A stretch of DNA of 5,651 nt, from NCBI GenBank assembly GCA_947057405.1, contig CAMSEJ010000173.1, forward strand, positions 1 to 5,651. The letters are read 5' to 3'. This document shows, in pieces, positions 4,700 to 5,651 of the stretch. Made by a program: the position numbers and the translations under genes. The stretch is from an uncultured Roseburia sp. (GTDB lineage: Bacteria > Bacillota > Clostridia > Lachnospirales > Lachnospiraceae). The notes beneath the pieces are model-generated. The model was given only the letters and a program-made list of their open reading frames with translations, searched no databases and was not told the origin of the DNA. The first letter of the stretch is position 1. Every line of letters begins with the position of its first letter.

Positions 4700-5651
4700 A
4701 TGAAAGAAAAATTGCAGAAAATCAAAAACGAAGCCATCCAGAAGATGATTGCGTCCGACAGCCTGACCAAGCTAAACGACGTGCGGGTGGCAGTCCTTGG
4801 CAAGAAGGGCGAACTGACGGCCGTTATGAAATCCATGAAGGATCTGCTTCCGGAGGAGCGTCCGGCGTTCGGGCAGCTGGTGAATGAAGTGCGCGCCGAG
4901 ATTGAGCAGAAATTAGAGGAGGCGAAGTCGGCGCTTGAAGCGAAGGAACTGGAGCGGCGCCTTTTAGACGAAGTGATTGACGTAACGCTTCCGGCCAAAA
5001 AAAACCGGGTCGGCCACAGGCATCCGAATACGATTGCATTGGAAGAGGTGGAGCGTATTTTTATCGGGATGGGCTACGAAGTAGTGGAAGGCCCGGAGGT
5101 AGAACTGGATTACTACAATTTTGAAGCGCTCAATATTCCGGCGAACCATCCGGCAAAGGACGAGCAGGATACGTTTTATATCAACAACGAAATCGTACTG
5201 CGCACGCAGACCTCGCCCGTGCAGGTGCGCGTGATGGAACAGGGAAAGCTTCCGATTCGCGTGATTGCGCCGGGACGCGTATTCCGTTCGGACGAGGTGG
5301 ACGCGACGCATTCGCCTTCCTTCCACCAGATCGAAGGGCTGGTGGTGGATCAGCACATTACGTTTGCGGATTTAAAAGGCACGCTGGAGGAATTTGTCCG
5401 GGAACTCTTTGGGGCGGACACGAAGGTAAAATTCCGCCCGCACCATTTCCCGTTTACGGAGCCGAGCGCGGAAGTGGATATGACCTGTTTTAAATGCGGC
5501 GGCAAGGGGTGCCGGTTCTGCAAGGGCAGCGGCTGGATCGAGATTTTAGGCTGCGGCATGGTGCACCCGAAGGTGCTTAAGATGAGCGGGATTGATCCGG
5601 AACGGTATTCCGGGTTTGCGTTTGGCGTGGGCTTAGAGCGGATTGCGCTCT
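4700..5651 (+). CDS. pheS: Phenylalanyl-tRNA synthetase alpha subunit (partial, cut at right edge)
   Basis: PheS is the catalytic alpha chain of the cytoplasmic alpha2-beta2 class II synthetase that charges tRNA-Phe. The 317 visible residues start with a helical, charged N-terminal arm (about 1-95, the tRNA-binding coiled coil). The class II catalytic core follows: motif 1 region GYEVVEGPEVELDYYNFEAL (125-144), motif 2 region RTQTSP (168-173) through PGRVFRSDEVDATHSPSFHQ (191-210), FPFTEPSAEVD (250-260), and motif 3 GFAFGVGLERIAL (305-317) at the window's end. A Cys4 cluster (C263, C266, C271, C274; CX2CX4CX2C), absent from E. coli PheS, sits before GWIEILGCGMVHP.

The start at 4700 follows AGGAG (4688-4692) by 7 nt. 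Family length is about 340 residues, so roughly 20 are missing beyond the edge. pheT, the beta-subunit gene, normally follows. Expression is controlled by the preceding T-box. Confidence 0.97.
   Translation, partial: MKEKLQKIKNEAIQKMIASDSLTKLNDVRVAVLGKKGELTAVMKSMKDLLPEERPAFGQLVNEVRAEIEQKLEEAKSALEAKELERRLLDEVIDVTLPAKKNRVGHRHPNTIALEEVERIFIGMGYEVVEGPEVELDYYNFEALNIPANHPAKDEQDTFYINNEIVLRTQTSPVQVRVMEQGKLPIRVIAPGRVFRSDEVDATHSPSFHQIEGLVVDQHITFADLKGTLEEFVRELFGADTKVKFRPHHFPFTEPSAEVDMTCFKCGGKGCRFCKGSGWIEILGCGMVHPKVLKMSGIDPERYSGFAFGVGLERIAL

Noticed and set aside
4695..4703. ATG-TTA-TGA minicistron overlapping the pheS start
   Set aside because: A two-codon frame too close to the Shine-Dalgarno to be used. 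It is a by-product of the sequence before the real start; regulation is explained by the T-box.
1..5651. CRISPR array, tRNA/rRNA gene, insertion sequence or phage attachment site
   Set aside because: I saw no regularly spaced repeats, tRNA cloverleaf, rRNA segment (beyond the 8-10 nt anti-SD-like matches), transposase motifs or flanking target-site duplications.

Overview
The window looks like chromosomal DNA from a motile, low-to-mid GC Firmicute, most likely a Clostridia/Lachnospiraceae-type bacterium. The evidence is strong purine-rich Shine-Dalgarno sites (AAGGAGG, GGGAGGG, AAAAAGGAG), a YjfB-family motility-associated peptide, an AGCS sodium/amino-acid symporter, and a pheS gene behind a tRNA-sensing T-box leader. 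The taxonomic placement is inference from gene families and signals, not a database result.

Layout. Positions 1-489 hold no confident gene. They contain a bidirectional-looking terminator (118-158), three short stem-loops in tandem ending in a T-run (210-273), a diverged 24-26 nt direct repeat carrying ACCTCCTTT (181-204 and 303-328), and one doubtful 40-residue membrane-peptide ORF (287-409). A good sigma-A-type promoter (490-518) then drives a YjfB-family gene (552-743), followed by a strong hairpin. Next is a 623-residue GTPase of the CysN family (824-2695; sulfate adenylyltransferase subunit 1). It has an extended N-terminus and a C-terminal region resembling an APS kinase that has lost its P-loop. 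After a promoter-bearing gap comes an AGCS-family Na+:alanine/glycine symporter (2813-4303). From about 4327 to the right edge is the pheS unit: promoter, T-box leader with Phe specifier UUC and acceptor-pairing UGGU, intrinsic terminator, then pheS (4700 to the edge, lacking roughly its last 20 residues).

How the genes relate. All confident genes are on the + strand, but they look like separate short transcription units, since each has its own promoter or a hairpin before it. No multi-gene pathway is visible: motility (yjfB), sulfate activation (cysN-like), amino-acid uptake (AGCS) and Phe-tRNA charging (pheS) are neighbours without an obvious functional link. The CysN-like gene is the most unusual, because its obligatory partner CysD and the other sulfate-assimilation genes are absent from the window. 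I see no convincing novel multi-component system here. The best leads are the divergent CysN-like protein, the structured gene-free left end, and the detailed T-box fold.
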